A stretch of DNA of 64,000 nucleotides from Rhodoferax lithotrophicus (GTDB lineage Bacteria; Pseudomonadota; Gammaproteobacteria; Burkholderiales; Burkholderiaceae_C): positions 248,001 to 312,000 of the forward strand of contig NZ_AP024238.1 in NCBI RefSeq assembly GCF_019973615.1, given 5' to 3'. The translations under genes were made by a program, and so were the position numbers. This document shows, piece after piece, positions 15,211 to 25,060 of the stretch. The notes under the pieces were generated by a model that saw nothing but the letters and a program-made list of their open reading frames with translations, did not search any database and was not told the origin of the DNA. The first letter of the stretch is position 1. Each line of letters starts with the position of its first letter.

Positions 15211-16392
15211 ATGACGAAAGAAGTGGTCGTTTTAAGTGCAGCCCGTTCTGCCATTGGCGCATTCGGGGGCTCTTTGTCCAATATGGAGCCGTCTGAACTG
15301 GCTGGCATCGTGATGAAAGAAGCCATTGCGCGTTCAGGGGTTGATCCGCTGCAAATTGGCAATGCGGTTGTCGGAAACTGTATTCCGACCGATTCACGCT
15401 ACGCCTACGTTTCACGTGTGGCCTCTATTCAGGCAGGTTTGCCCATGGACTCCATCGCCATGCAAGTCAGCCGTCTATGCTCTTCAGGGCTGCAAGGGAT
15501 TGTGACTGCGGCTCAAAACATCATGCTGGGTGATTTTGAGTATGGCATCGGTGGTGGTGTGGAAGTCATGTCGCGTGGCAGTTACATGTTGCCAGCCTTG
15601 CGCTCAGGTGCGCGTATGGGTGACACCAAGGCTATTGACATGATGGTTGCGGTGCTGACCGATCCCTTTGGTGTGGGGCACATGGGTATCACGGCAGAAA
15701 ACCTTGCCACCAAATGGAACATCAGCCGTGAAGAGCAAGATGCCTTTGCTTGTGAGTCACAGCGTCGTGCCGCAGTGGCGATTGCCGAAGGACGTTTTAA
15801 ATCACAGATCGTGCCGATCATTCAGCAGACCCGCAAGGGTGAGGTTGTGTTTGACTCCGACGAACACGGCAAGGCCAATACCACCATGGAGTCGTTGGCC
15901 AAAATGAAACCGGCCTTCAAGAAAGATGGCACCGTGACGGCGGGAAATGCTTCTGGCATCAACGACGGCGCGGCTTTCTTTGTGCTGGCGGCTGCCGATG
16001 TGGCGGCCAAAGCCGGTCAAAAGCCCATCGCCCGCATCGTTTCTTATGCCATTGCTGGTGTGCCCAACGAGATCATGGGTGAAGGGCCGATCCCGGCTAC
16101 CAAACTGGCGCTTAAAAAGGCCGGGCTGACACTGGACCAGATCGATGTGATTGAGGCCAATGAAGCCTTCGCTGCACAAGCGATTGCTGTCAACAAGGGG
16201 CTCGGACTCGACCCCGCCAAGACCAACCCCAATGGCGGTGCCATCGCCCTGGGTCACCCGGTTGGTTGTTCTGGTGCCTTCATTGCCACCAAAGCGGTCT
16301 ATGAGCTGCAGCGCACCGGCGGTAAGTACGCACTAGCTACCATGTGTATTGGTGGTGGTCAGGGTATTGCGGTGATCTTCGAGCGCCTCTGA
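15211..16392 (+). CDS. Acetyl-CoA acetyltransferase (biosynthetic thiolase)
   Basis: The 393-residue thiolase has its acyl-accepting Cys at 90 (SRLCSSGLQG), the NEAFAAQA motif, the catalytic His349 (GHPVGCSGA) and the second catalytic Cys379 (MCIGGGQG). It condenses or cleaves acyl-CoA units and could supply acetoacetyl-CoA for polyhydroxybutyrate or act in beta-oxidation; no phaB or phaC lies beside it. I start at ATG 15211 because AAGGAG is 8 bases upstream and MTKEVVVLSAARSAIG is the family N-terminus. It converges with amtB, with a terminator-like hairpin between them. Confidence 0.92.
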   Translation: MTKEVVVLSAARSAIGAFGGSLSNMEPSELAGIVMKEAIARSGVDPLQIGNAVVGNCIPTDSRYAYVSRVASIQAGLPMDSIAMQVSRLCSSGLQGIVTAAQNIMLGDFEYGIGGGVEVMSRGSYMLPALRSGARMGDTKAIDMMVAVLTDPFGVGHMGITAENLATKWNISREEQDAFACESQRRAAVAIAEGRFKSQIVPIIQQTRKGEVVFDSDEHGKANTTMESLAKMKPAFKKDGTVTAGNASGINDGAAFFVLAAADVAAKAGQKPIARIVSYAIAGVPNEIMGEGPIPATKLALKKAGLTLDQIDVIEANEAFAAQAIAVNKGLGLDPAKTNPNGGAIALGHPVGCSGAFIATKAVYELQRTGGKYALATMCIGGGQGIAVIFERL

Positions 16393-16468
16393 GGCTGATC
16401 AAAATTCCGGCAACAGAACCCAGCTTGTCTGAGCCCCGGAATAAAGTTCATTTTTAAGCGGGTCTTGG

Positions 16469-16498
16469 ATGCCCTGCCCCTTGGGGTGGGGCATTTTT
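16469..16498 (+). terminator. Intrinsic terminator after the thiolase gene
   Basis: ATGCCCTGCCCC and GGGGTGGGGCAT form a 12-bp stem with two mismatches and a TT loop, followed by a run of T. The hairpin lies between the convergent thiolase and amtB genes and may serve both. Confidence 0.75.
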
Positions 16499-16513
16499 CT
16501 GGGCATATACCCC

Positions 16514-17716
16514 TTACCAGCTGGCTTCGCGGTCCGGGGTGGCGCTGATTTTGTGGATGGACAAGTCTGCACCATCGTATTCTTCTTCCTGACTCAAGCG
16601 CAAACCCAGTGTGGCTTTCAGCACGCCATACACCAGCAGGCCTCCCACGGCTGCCCAGGCTACGCCCAGCAGGGTGCCAAGTATTTGCGCACCCAGCGTG
16701 ACACCACCCAAACCCCCTAGCGTCTGGCTGCCAAAAATACCGGCGGCAATCCCTCCCAAGGTGCCACATAAACCATGTAATGGCCATACCCCCAGCACGT
16801 CGTCAATCTTCCACTTGTTTTGTGTCAGGGTAAACATGCTCACAAACAGTGCGCCAGCTACCAGACCTACCGTGAGTGCACCAAATGGATGCATGATGTC
16901 GGAGCCCGCACACACGGCTACCAGGCCAGCCAGGGGGCCGTTGTGGACAAAACCGGGGTCGTTTTTACCCAAGACCAACGCAGCCAACGTGCCACCCACC
17001 ATGGCCATGAGGGAATTCACCGCCACCAGGCCGGAAATTTTGTCGAGTGTTTGTGCGCTCATCACGTTAAAACCAAACCAGCCCACCGTCAGAATCCAGG
17101 CACCCAGCGCCAAAAATGGAATGCTGGAGGGGGGGTGTGCCGACATACCACCGTCTTTTCGATAGCGATTGGCCCGCGCACCCAGCAACAGGACCGCAGG
17201 CAAGGCAATCCAGCCGCCAACCGCATGCACCACGACGCTGCCAGCAAAGTCGTGAAACTCGGCACCGGTCAGGCTTTTCAGCCAGGCTTGAAAGCCAAAG
17301 TGCTGGTTCCAGGCGATGCCTTCAAAAAATGGGTACACAAAGCCAACGATCACCGCAGTAGCAATCAGTTGTGGCCAAAAACGGGCGCGCTCGGCAATAC
17401 CGCCTGAAATGATGGCCGGGATGGCGGCCGCAAAGGTCAACAAAAAGAAGAATTTGACCAATTCATAGCCATTTTTGGCTGCCAGTTCCTGTGCACCCAC
17501 AAAGAAGTGGGTGCCGTAAGCCACGCCATAACCCACCGCAAAATACACCACGGTGCTGATGGAAAAGTCCACCAGAATTTTCACCAGCGCGTTGACCTGG
17601 TTTTTGCGGCGTACCGTACCCAGCTCCAAAAACGCAAAACCCGCATGCATGGCCAGCACCATGACTGCGCCGAGAAGAATGAACAGGGTGTCTGCGCCCT
17701 GTTTGAGTGCTTCCAT
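16514..17716 (-). CDS. amtB: Ammonium transporter AmtB
   Basis: The 400-residue protein has eleven predicted membrane segments and the Amt landmarks: MHAGFAFLELGTVRRKN, the first pore histidine in DFAGSVVVHAVGGW, the second in HGLCGTLGGIAAGIF. It starts FILLGAVMVLAMHAG without a long cleavable signal. Amt trimers import ammonium and are usually shut by a PII protein encoded next door; no glnK is present here. The gene is divergent from a HisKA_2 kinase / ANTAR regulator pair, which could control it. ATG 17716 is preceded by AAGAGG. Confidence 0.95.
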   Translation of the reverse strand: MEALKQGADTLFILLGAVMVLAMHAGFAFLELGTVRRKNQVNALVKILVDFSISTVVYFAVGYGVAYGTHFFVGAQELAAKNGYELVKFFFLLTFAAAIPAIISGGIAERARFWPQLIATAVIVGFVYPFFEGIAWNQHFGFQAWLKSLTGAEFHDFAGSVVVHAVGGWIALPAVLLLGARANRYRKDGGMSAHPPSSIPFLALGAWILTVGWFGFNVMSAQTLDKISGLVAVNSLMAMVGGTLAALVLGKNDPGFVHNGPLAGLVAVCAGSDIMHPFGALTVGLVAGALFVSMFTLTQNKWKIDDVLGVWPLHGLCGTLGGIAAGIFGSQTLGGLGGVTLGAQILGTLLGVAWAAVGGLLVYGVLKATLGLRLSQEEEYDGADLSIHKISATPDREASW

Positions 17717-18146
17717 GAGAACCTCTTGAGATGAAATGAGTTGATTTGGTGCGGATAGGATGTTGTTACCGTCTGCGCACCAATAAGAAGCAAAAAGTGC
17801 GCCAATTTGATATTAAAGCGCGTCATGCTGGTGCGGCTGGTTGGATTGGCAACGAAGCATGGCTCCGTAAAGGCGCATTTCATCTCAAGACTCCGCATGA
17901 ACCGTACAACCAGGCATCGACATCGCGCCGGTGACCGTGTAGGTTGTCCTTGAGTCACGGGATTGCCCGGCGTTGCCCATAAGATGTTGGGCTATCCTCA
18001 AATTTCGCTCTGAGGGCATGACTTTTGTGAAATACACGCCCAATCACTTTGGATTGCACTTCTAGAGCTTCTGGCCGCACGGGTGAAATACGACCAAACA
18101 CGTCCCTAGCTATACTGCTTAGCGGGTTTCAAAAGTTTTCATCTAC
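17717..18146. promoter_or_regulatory. 430-bp divergent control region between amtB and the sensor kinase
   Basis: No gene is supported here. GGTGCG (17748-17753) and CGCACC (17776-17781) form a perfect 6-bp inverted repeat with a 22-nt loop in the amtB 5' leader. I looked for a tandem hairpin pair with A....G hexaloops plus a terminator, the usual ANTAR target, and could not find a clear one. A sigma-54 promoter was not convincing either. Confidence 0.4.
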
Positions 18147-19739
18147 ATGGTGTTCATCGACAAAACTACTCGTCCAAAACCTGTTTTGCCTCAACTGTCC
18201 GAAGAGGGCGCTCTTGATGATGCAGCGATGTCTGGTACAAACCCTGAGGACTTGACGCCTGGTGCCATGCGCGCGCTCATTCATGAACTGCGCATGCGTC
18301 AAATTGAGCTGGAGAGACAAAACGACGCGCTGCGCCGTACCCCAGGACCCGCCCTGGATCTGGAAGTCCTGAACTCGATCAACGCTGAAATTGTGGTGCT
18401 TGATCAGCACGGCATCATCCGGCAGGTGAACAAACCTTGGCAGCGGTTTGCACTTGAGAACAGTGCCGCGCCAGAGATTCATACCGGCATTGGTTCCGAT
18501 TATCTGAAGGCTTGTCGGACAGACATCCACAACCCGTTGAGCAGCGCCACGCAAGCTCATGATGGCATCCAAAAGGTGATCACAGGAGAGTTGTCCAGTT
18601 TTACCCTCGAATATCCCTGCCATTCCACAACCCGGCAGCGCTGGTTCTCCATGTGCGCCTTGCCATTGGGGAAGAATCCCAAGGATGGCATTACCCTTAC
18701 ACACACCGACATCACCGCGCACAAGCAGGCCCAGGAAGATCTCCTTATTGCCGCGGCAGCTTTTGAAATTGCCCAACCCATTGTGATCTTGGACATGTAT
18801 GGCCGTGTGTTACGAGTCAACCAAGCCTTCACAGACATCACCGGCTACAGTGACCAGGTCATTTCTGGCAAGACGACCATCCTCTTGTTTTCAAAGAGAG
18901 AGCCTGTGTCAACTTACAAAAACATCTGGCATGACACTTCGCAGACCGGTGTCCGGCGTTGGCAATGCTGGCTTCGACACCAAAACGGCGAAGACATCTT
19001 TGCCCAAGGCACGGCAACCGCTGTCAAAAACAAAGAAGGCACCATCACGCATTACGTGTCCACCTTCCATGATCACACTCTCGTCCATCAACAAGAACAA
19101 CAACGTGTGTTGCATGAAGCAGCCCACCGTGAAGCACTGGTGCGTGAGGTGCATCACCGGATCAAGAACAACCTGCAAGGTATCAGAGGCTTGCTTCAGC
19201 GGTTTGGTCGTGAAAAACCTGAAATTGCCGAACAAATGCATGTTGTTGCCGGTCATCTGAACGGGATTTCCATCATCCACGGGCTCCAGGGTAGACATGA
19301 TCAGTCTTTGGTTCGCCTGTGCGAGCTGACGCGTGAAATTGCCTTGGCGACAAGTGTGCTCTGGCAAACGGATATCCACATCACCATTCCTGACAATTGG
19401 GTTTTTCGTGTTGTCGCTGAAAAAGAAGCGGTCTCAATGGCGCTGGTGCTCAATGAACTGCTGGTGAATGCGATTAAACACGGCGGCAAAGCGCGGGGCC
19501 ATGTCAGCGTCTCGTTACAGCAAGGCCATGGCATCGAAGGGGTTGAGGTGAATATTCTGAATGCCGGTTTCCTGCGCAACAACAAGAATCGTCCTACAGG
19601 GCATCATCACGGGTTGCAGTTGATTGAGTCACTGCGCCCACGTGAAGGTTTGACGGTGACGCTAACACAGCGCGGCGATCATGTGCATACTCATCTCCAT
19701 ATCACAGCGCCCGTGATTACCCTGGATGCCAATAGCTAA
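18147..19739 (+). CDS. PAS-domain sensor histidine kinase, HisKA_2 type
   Basis: The 530-residue kinase lacks membrane segments and is probably cytoplasmic. Two PAS-like regions (about 70-190 and 205-310, the second with IVILDMYGRVLRVNQAFTDITGYS) precede a HisKA_2 dimerisation domain with the phosphoacceptor in REVHHRIKNNLQ (H336/H337), then a HATPase region with ALVLNELLVNAIKHG. This class often pairs with ANTAR regulators, and such a regulator begins 1 bp after its stop. The pair lies divergent from amtB, so nitrogen-related control is a reasonable guess, not a demonstrated one. Confidence 0.9.
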   Translation: MVFIDKTTRPKPVLPQLSEEGALDDAAMSGTNPEDLTPGAMRALIHELRMRQIELERQNDALRRTPGPALDLEVLNSINAEIVVLDQHGIIRQVNKPWQRFALENSAAPEIHTGIGSDYLKACRTDIHNPLSSATQAHDGIQKVITGELSSFTLEYPCHSTTRQRWFSMCALPLGKNPKDGITLTHTDITAHKQAQEDLLIAAAAFEIAQPIVILDMYGRVLRVNQAFTDITGYSDQVISGKTTILLFSKREPVSTYKNIWHDTSQTGVRRWQCWLRHQNGEDIFAQGTATAVKNKEGTITHYVSTFHDHTLVHQQEQQRVLHEAAHREALVREVHHRIKNNLQGIRGLLQRFGREKPEIAEQMHVVAGHLNGISIIHGLQGRHDQSLVRLCELTREIALATSVLWQTDIHITIPDNWVFRVVAEKEAVSMALVLNELLVNAIKHGGKARGHVSVSLQQGHGIEGVEVNILNAGFLRNNKNRPTGHHHGLQLIESLRPREGLTVTLTQRGDHVHTHLHITAPVITLDANS

Positions 19740-19740
19740 T

Positions 19741-20349
19741 ATGAACACCCCAAAAGTGCGTACAAACGGTTGTCACCTGCTTCTGGTGGACGATGACCGT
19801 CTGGTGTTGTCCATGTTGGCCCTGGCTTTAACCCATGCGGGCTACCAAATCACCACCGCAGAATCCGCAGAGGAAGCAGAAAATTGTTTATCCGAGGGCT
19901 GCCAACGCCCCCAATTGGTCATTCTCGATGTGCAAATGCCTGACCAAAATGGCTTGACGCTGGCACAGCGATTGCATGAGCTGGATCACATTCCTTTCAT
20001 GATTCTCAGCGCCTACAGTGACGCAGAAACAGTTCAAAAGGCAACTGCACAAGGTGCGCTGGGCTACGCGGTCAAACCGATAGACCCGGCGCAATTGATC
20101 CCTGCCATCGAAGCGGCGTTGGCTCGTGCCAACGATTTGCACGAGCTCAGAACCACCCGCATGCAACTGCAAACCGCCTTGGACAACGAGCGCGACATCA
20201 ATCTGGCCGTGGGCATCACCATGATGCAGCACCGCCTGTCCCGCAAGGCTGCCTTTGACATGCTGCGCCAGAGTGCACGTCGCCAGCAGCGCAAATTGAG
20301 TGAATTGGCGCAAGGCATCATCCACGCAGCGGAAGCCATCCAACTCTAA
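19741..20349 (+). CDS. ANTAR response regulator (RNA-binding antiterminator)
   Basis: The 202-residue protein has a receiver domain with acidic pocket VDDDR (17-19), phosphoacceptor Asp63 (VILDVQMPDQNG) and the conserved Lys in AVKPID, then a coiled linker and an ANTAR domain (about 140-195: DINLAVGITMMQHRLSRKAAFDMLRQSARRQQRKLSELAQGI). ANTAR domains bind paired RNA hairpins in leader transcripts and prevent termination. I start at ATG 19741, 1 bp after the kinase stop; an in-frame codon 15 bases upstream would overlap it. Its RNA target is not obvious in this window. Confidence 0.93.
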   Translation: MNTPKVRTNGCHLLLVDDDRLVLSMLALALTHAGYQITTAESAEEAENCLSEGCQRPQLVILDVQMPDQNGLTLAQRLHELDHIPFMILSAYSDAETVQKATAQGALGYAVKPIDPAQLIPAIEAALARANDLHELRTTRMQLQTALDNERDINLAVGITMMQHRLSRKAAFDMLRQSARRQQRKLSELAQGIIHAAEAIQL

Positions 20350-20799
20350 ACCACATCACGTTGAATAGTCGAGTGATTTGATCTATCGCAATAAATTGGT
20401 ATAAAGCCCATACAACGTGCTCGCCCCTCCCCCCGGTGGTATGTTTTTGAGGCCCTGAACCCGCCTTGTCATCCCCTCCTATATGCGCCCGTGCGCACAA
20501 TGGCTATTGATAAGGTTCGCGGTTATGCGTTTGAATCACTTCAGAGTTTCCACTCGACTGATCCCGAGGGTCAGCATTGGTGGCATGGATCTGTTTGGCA
20601 TCAGCCAGACCCATCCCGTCCTCCAACCCCGCGCATCCGGGCACACACCCAGACTACCTTCAAGGGGTATTCCAGATTGGGGTGGACAATAAAGTTTGAA
20701 GTCTTTTTGACCTCAAGCCCTTACAAATAATGCTCAAGTAGCTATTGTAAATATAGCAATTACGTTCAACAGCGCCTGCTTTATTACCCAGAGTCCATC
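20350..20799. other. 450-bp intergenic region with an inverted repeat copy
   Basis: A 79-codon plus-strand frame from 20491 has no ribosome site and no recognisable domain, so I leave it out. The right part (20704-20760) holds a divergent copy of the window-wide repeat in reverse orientation. The promoter of the chemoreceptor gene at 20800 must lie in or near it. Confidence 0.5.
20704..20760 (-). repeat. Palindromic intergenic repeat, divergent copy in reverse orientation
   Basis: TTGACCTCAAGCCCTTACAA then ATGCTCAAGTAGCTATTG matches the reverse complement of the family, with a worn core. Confidence 0.6.
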
Positions 20800-22347
20800 A
20801 TGCGAACCAATCTACCCGTCACCCATAGCGAGTACCAGTTTCCGAGCTCTGAAACCCTGCTATCGACAACCGATCTGGAAAGTCGTGTCACCTACGCCAA
20901 TGCTGCTTTTATCCGTACCAGTGGCTTCGAGCGCGAGCAATTGGTGGGGCAGCCCCATAACCTGGTACGCCACCCTGACATGCCTGCAGAAGCCTTTGCC
21001 GATATGTGGCGTAGTTTGAAGGCAGGTCAATCCTGGCGTGCTTTGGTGAAAAACCGACGCGTGGATGGTGATTACTACTGGGTCTGTGCCAATGCCGCCC
21101 CAATGCGACGTCATGGTCAGGTGACCGGCTACTTGTCCGTGCGTACAAAACCATCCCGCACGGAGGTCGATGCGACACAGGCGTTGTACCAACGCTTCAA
21201 GGAGGGCCGCGCCGCTGGTCTGGCTTTTCACCGGGGGATGATTGTGCGCACCGGCTTGCTGCAATGGCTCAGTGCCTTGCAGCTGTTGCCCACTGCCTGG
21301 CGCGTGCGCTTGCCCATGCTGGGGGTGGGCATTGCAACCTTGGCCGCGTTGTCGTGGTCTGGCCTGGCCGGACTCACATTGGCGGCTGTTGGGGCAAGCA
21401 TGATCACCAGCCTGATGTTGGCGAACTGGGTTATTGAGGCGCAGATCACCTCCCCATTGAGCCGCATTCTGGGCGCAGCCCAACAAGTGGCCAGTGGTGA
21501 GGTTGCGCCAGACATGAACCTGAACCGCTGTGACGACATAGGCATGATTGCCCGATCCATCAACCAGGCCGGACTGAATTTGAACGCATTGGTGGCCGAT
21601 GTGTATGAGCAGGCGGCTGGTGTACAAGTAGCCAGCCAGCAAATTGTCAACGCCACCTATGATTTATCCGGTCGTACGGAGCAGGCGGCTTCCAGTTTGG
21701 AGCAAACCGCTGCCGCCATGGAGCAGCAAACGGCCTCCATCCAACAAAATTCCGAAACCGCGCGTCAAGCCAGTCTGCGCACCCAGGGTGCTACGCAAAT
21801 AGCCGAACAAGGGGGGCAGGCCATGGTCGATATGGAAAATACCATGGGCATGATCATCACCTCCAGTCGCAAGATCGCCGACATTATTCAAGTGATTGAT
21901 GGCATTGCTTTTCAAACCAATATTCTGGCGTTGAACGCTGCGGTAGAAGCTGCACGGGCGGGCGAACAAGGACGTGGCTTTGCGGTGGTGGCCAGCGAAG
22001 TGCGCAGTCTGGCTGGGCGTTCGGCAGCAGCGGCCAAAGAAATCAAGGTGCTGATTGAGGACTCGGCAAGCAAGGTTAAAAGTGGCTCACACTTGGTGTC
22101 CGATGCGGGCAAGACCATGAGCGAGGTGGTGACACATATCAAAGGTGTCAATACCCTGATGGCGGCGATCACCGCTGCATCCCAAGAACAATCGCTGGGT
22201 ATTTCCCAGGTCGGTATGGCTGTGACGCAACTCGATCAGATGACGCAGCAAAACGCGGCCATGGTCGAGCAAAGCAGCGTTGCGGCCATCAACATGGGTG
22301 CTCAGGCGCAGCGGCTGTTTGATGCAGTGAAGGTGTTTTCAGCGTAA
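20800..22347 (+). CDS. Aer-like methyl-accepting chemotaxis protein with N-terminal PAS
   Basis: The 515-residue receptor has no periplasmic sensor. An N-terminal PAS domain (about 15-125; [37 protein letters not shown] and [12 protein letters not shown]) is followed by two close membrane segments (about 165-215), a HAMP-like stretch, and the signalling hairpin with tip [33 protein letters not shown]. This is the layout of Aer energy/redox taxis receptors, which bind FAD in the PAS; FAD binding is inferred. There is no C-terminal CheR-docking pentapeptide. Confidence 0.93.
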   Translation: MRTNLPVTHSEYQFPSSETLLSTTDLESRVTYANAAFIRTSGFEREQLVGQPHNLVRHPDMPAEAFADMWRSLKAGQSWRALVKNRRVDGDYYWVCANAAPMRRHGQVTGYLSVRTKPSRTEVDATQALYQRFKEGRAAGLAFHRGMIVRTGLLQWLSALQLLPTAWRVRLPMLGVGIATLAALSWSGLAGLTLAAVGASMITSLMLANWVIEAQITSPLSRILGAAQQVASGEVAPDMNLNRCDDIGMIARSINQAGLNLNALVADVYEQAAGVQVASQQIVNATYDLSGRTEQAASSLEQTAAAMEQQTASIQQNSETARQASLRTQGATQIAEQGGQAMVDMENTMGMIITSSRKIADIIQVIDGIAFQTNILALNAAVEAARAGEQGRGFAVVASEVRSLAGRSAAAAKEIKVLIEDSASKVKSGSHLVSDAGKTMSEVVTHIKGVNTLMAAITAASQEQSLGISQVGMAVTQLDQMTQQNAAMVEQSSVAAINMGAQAQRLFDAVKVFSA

Positions 22348-22440
22348 CGCATGGGTTTAGAAACCAGACAGAATCACTGCACATAGACCGGAACCAGGCG
22401 ATCCCCCCAATCTTCCAGGCAGTCAAGTTTTAATGACGCT

Positions 22441-24987
22441 ATGCTCCTGGCTCAAACATTCACAATGAAACCCAATTTTTCCCAGATAGCGGCCACCCAT
22501 ACCCACCCATACCAGAGCGCTATGGGTTGGGCTTTGCTCGCCTTGGCGGTGCCCTTGCTTTGGTGGGTGTCGGAACCCACACGCCAGGTGATCATTCATC
22601 CACAAGGATTTCTGTTTTTCCATACCGTTGCAGAAATTTTTGCGGTGGTGGTGGCGCTGCTGATTTTCATCACCGGTTACCGGGCGATTTTGTCAATCCG
22701 CAAAAACGCAGTGGTGCTGCTGGGCATCCTGTTTTTGGGGGTTGGTCTGCTGGATTTGCTGCACCTGATGAGTTATGTGGGTATGCCAGATGCCATCACC
22801 CCCAACAGTCCGCATAAATCCATCTTCTTCTGGTTGGCTGCACGTTTACTCGGGGCTGGTGCATTGCTGTTGTACGTGCTGCTGCAAGTGGTTTCAGAAG
22901 TCAGCACCCGGCGCAAGCGCTTCGCGCTGGCCTTGATGCTCGGTGTGGTGTGCCTGGTGGGTGCGGTAGGGCTGCTGTGGCCTGAGCGCGTGCCCGCGTT
23001 GTTTGTGACGGGGGTTGGCCTCACACCACTGAAAATTGGCCTGGAATGGCTCATCATTGCCATGAATCTGATCACCGTGGGTGTGTTGTGGCAGCGCCGA
23101 CAAGCGTTGCAGCGCGAATGTGTCATGGCACTGATCTTTGCCGCCGCTTTATCCGCTGCATCCGAGTTGTTTTTCACCATGTTGGGCATTGTTGACAAAG
23201 ACGCAGCCAATGTCATTGGACACATTTACAAAGTAGCTGCCTACCTGTATTTGTTCCATGCCACTTTCAACGAAGCCCTGCAACGCCCCCTGCAGCGCCT
23301 GGAAGTGCAGCATTTGCGCGAGAAACTGATTTTGAGTGCGGCACCCGACGGCATTCTGTGGGTGGACAGCCAGGGCAAGATTCTCATGGCCAACCCGGCC
23401 ATGGAAACACTGTCAGGCTATACCCCGGATGAGTTGATTGAGCAGAATGTAGACATCTTTTTACCTGAGCATTTGCGTGTACGTCACGCCCAGTCCATCC
23501 GCGCCCATTTCACGGCCCCCCATGCCAGAGGCATGGGGTTGATGGACTTGAAACTGCTGCGCCGCGATGGTCAGGTTTTACCCGTGGATATTTCCCTGGG
23601 GCATTGGGAAGATGAAGGCACGCAATATGCCATTGCCTATATCCGGGACTTAAGTGAGCGCAAACGGTTTGAGGACTCGCTCAAACACCAGGCCACGCAT
23701 GATGAACTGACCGGTTTGCCCAACCGCTGGCTGTTTCGCCTGCAGCTTGACCAAGCGCTGGCCCGTGCAGCACGCGCCCAGCGGCATGTGGCCGTGTTGT
23801 TCATTGACCTGGATTATTTCAAGAACATCAATGACAGTTTTGGCCATAGCACAGGGGATGCGCTACTGGTGCAATCGAGCCAGCGCATGCGTAGCGTGCT
23901 GCGGGAAAACGATACCCTGGCTCGCCAGGGCGGCGACGAATTTGCCGTGTTACTGGCTGATTTGATCACCCCCGAAGAAGCCCTTGGTGTGGCCAACAAA
24001 CTGCTGACCTCCTTGCAGGCCGCTTACCCACTGCATGGTCAGGATGTGTATTCAGGGGCCAGCATCGGGTTGGCGTTTTACCCACACGATGCTCAAACCA
24101 GTGAATCGCTGTTGCGCTACGCCGACATGGCCATGTACCAGGCCAAGGCAGACGGGCGTGGCTCCTATGCTTGTTATGCGCGCGAAATGGATCAATTGGC
24201 GCATGACAACATGCAGCTGCATACCCACCTGAAAGAGGCAATTGCACAAAATCGTTTGCAATTGCATTACCAGCCACAAGTTAATGTGGTCACCGGCAAG
24301 ATCGTTGGAGCCGAGGCCTTGTTGCGCTGGTTTGACCCGCTGCTGGGCTCTATTCCCCCCGCACGGTTTATCCCGGTCGCCGAAGCTACCGGGCTGATCT
24401 TGCCCTTGTCCGCCTGGGTGCTTGAAACTGCTTGCCAACAAATTGCCGCCTGGACACAAGCGGGTACCCCTTTGTGTGTGGCTGTCAATTTTTCGGCACA
24501 ACAATTTCGTCAGGCTGATTTGTCTGTGAAGATCAGCCAGATACTGGCTCGCACGGGTGCTCAGGCACAGTGGCTTGACATTGAAGTCACCGAATCCATG
24601 GCCATGGAGCAACCTGAACAAGCACGTGCCCAACTTGAGGCACTGGTGGCCATGGGCTGCCGCGTCGCACTGGATGATTTTGGTACCGGTTATTCGTCGC
24701 TGGCCTACCTCAAAATGTTGCCCATTCACAAACTCAAGATTGACAAGAGCTTCATGGATGGCATACCCAGTGATGCCAGCGATGCCGCTATTTCGCGCGC
24801 CATCATTGCATTGGCCAAGAGTCTGGGCATGGAGTTGATTGCAGAAGGTGTGGAAACCGATGCCCAACTGGCTTTTTTGCGCCAATATGGTTGCCAAACC
24901 TACCAGGGCTGGCTGTTTGCCAAGGCCATGGCCGCATCGGATCTGAGTGCGATGTTACGTGCCGAGTCAGGCTCGATGCCGCATTGA
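22441..24987 (+). CDS. MASE3-PAS-GGDEF-EAL c-di-GMP enzyme
   Basis: The 848-residue protein begins with a ~250-residue MASE3-like block of seven or eight membrane segments, then a PAS domain (about 290-405), a GGDEF domain with an intact RQGGDEF active site and an inhibitory I-site REND five residues upstream, and an EAL domain with EALLRW, NFSAQQF, EVTES, DDFGTGYSS, KIDKSF and EGVET all intact. Both synthesis and breakdown of cyclic di-GMP are therefore chemically possible. MASE3 sensors are membrane-embedded and of unknown ligand. An alternative start, ATG 22465, cannot be excluded. Confidence 0.92.
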   Translation: MLLAQTFTMKPNFSQIAATHTHPYQSAMGWALLALAVPLLWWVSEPTRQVIIHPQGFLFFHTVAEIFAVVVALLIFITGYRAILSIRKNAVVLLGILFLGVGLLDLLHLMSYVGMPDAITPNSPHKSIFFWLAARLLGAGALLLYVLLQVVSEVSTRRKRFALALMLGVVCLVGAVGLLWPERVPALFVTGVGLTPLKIGLEWLIIAMNLITVGVLWQRRQALQRECVMALIFAAALSAASELFFTMLGIVDKDAANVIGHIYKVAAYLYLFHATFNEALQRPLQRLEVQHLREKLILSAAPDGILWVDSQGKILMANPAMETLSGYTPDELIEQNVDIFLPEHLRVRHAQSIRAHFTAPHARGMGLMDLKLLRRDGQVLPVDISLGHWEDEGTQYAIAYIRDLSERKRFEDSLKHQATHDELTGLPNRWLFRLQLDQALARAARAQRHVAVLFIDLDYFKNINDSFGHSTGDALLVQSSQRMRSVLRENDTLARQGGDEFAVLLADLITPEEALGVANKLLTSLQAAYPLHGQDVYSGASIGLAFYPHDAQTSESLLRYADMAMYQAKADGRGSYACYAREMDQLAHDNMQLHTHLKEAIAQNRLQLHYQPQVNVVTGKIVGAEALLRWFDPLLGSIPPARFIPVAEATGLILPLSAWVLETACQQIAAWTQAGTPLCVAVNFSAQQFRQADLSVKISQILARTGAQAQWLDIEVTESMAMEQPEQARAQLEALVAMGCRVALDDFGTGYSSLAYLKMLPIHKLKIDKSFMDGIPSDASDAAISRAIIALAKSLGMELIAEGVETDAQLAFLRQYGCQTYQGWLFAKAMAASDLSAMLRAESGSMPH

Positions 24988-25060
24988 ACACCATGACGGG
25001 CTCCCTTAAGCTCCATCGGCTTCCCAAGCCATAAACTCCAGGGCTTTTTAGGCTATCACC

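Noticed and set aside
17717..18146. ANTAR-type paired hairpins or a sigma-54 promoter before amtB
   Set aside because: One 6-bp inverted repeat is present, but no pair with the expected loops and no correctly spaced GG/GC elements were found.
20491..20730. 79-codon plus-strand open frame in an intergenic gap
   Set aside because: No Shine-Dalgarno sequence, no family resemblance, and it ends in a repeat copy.
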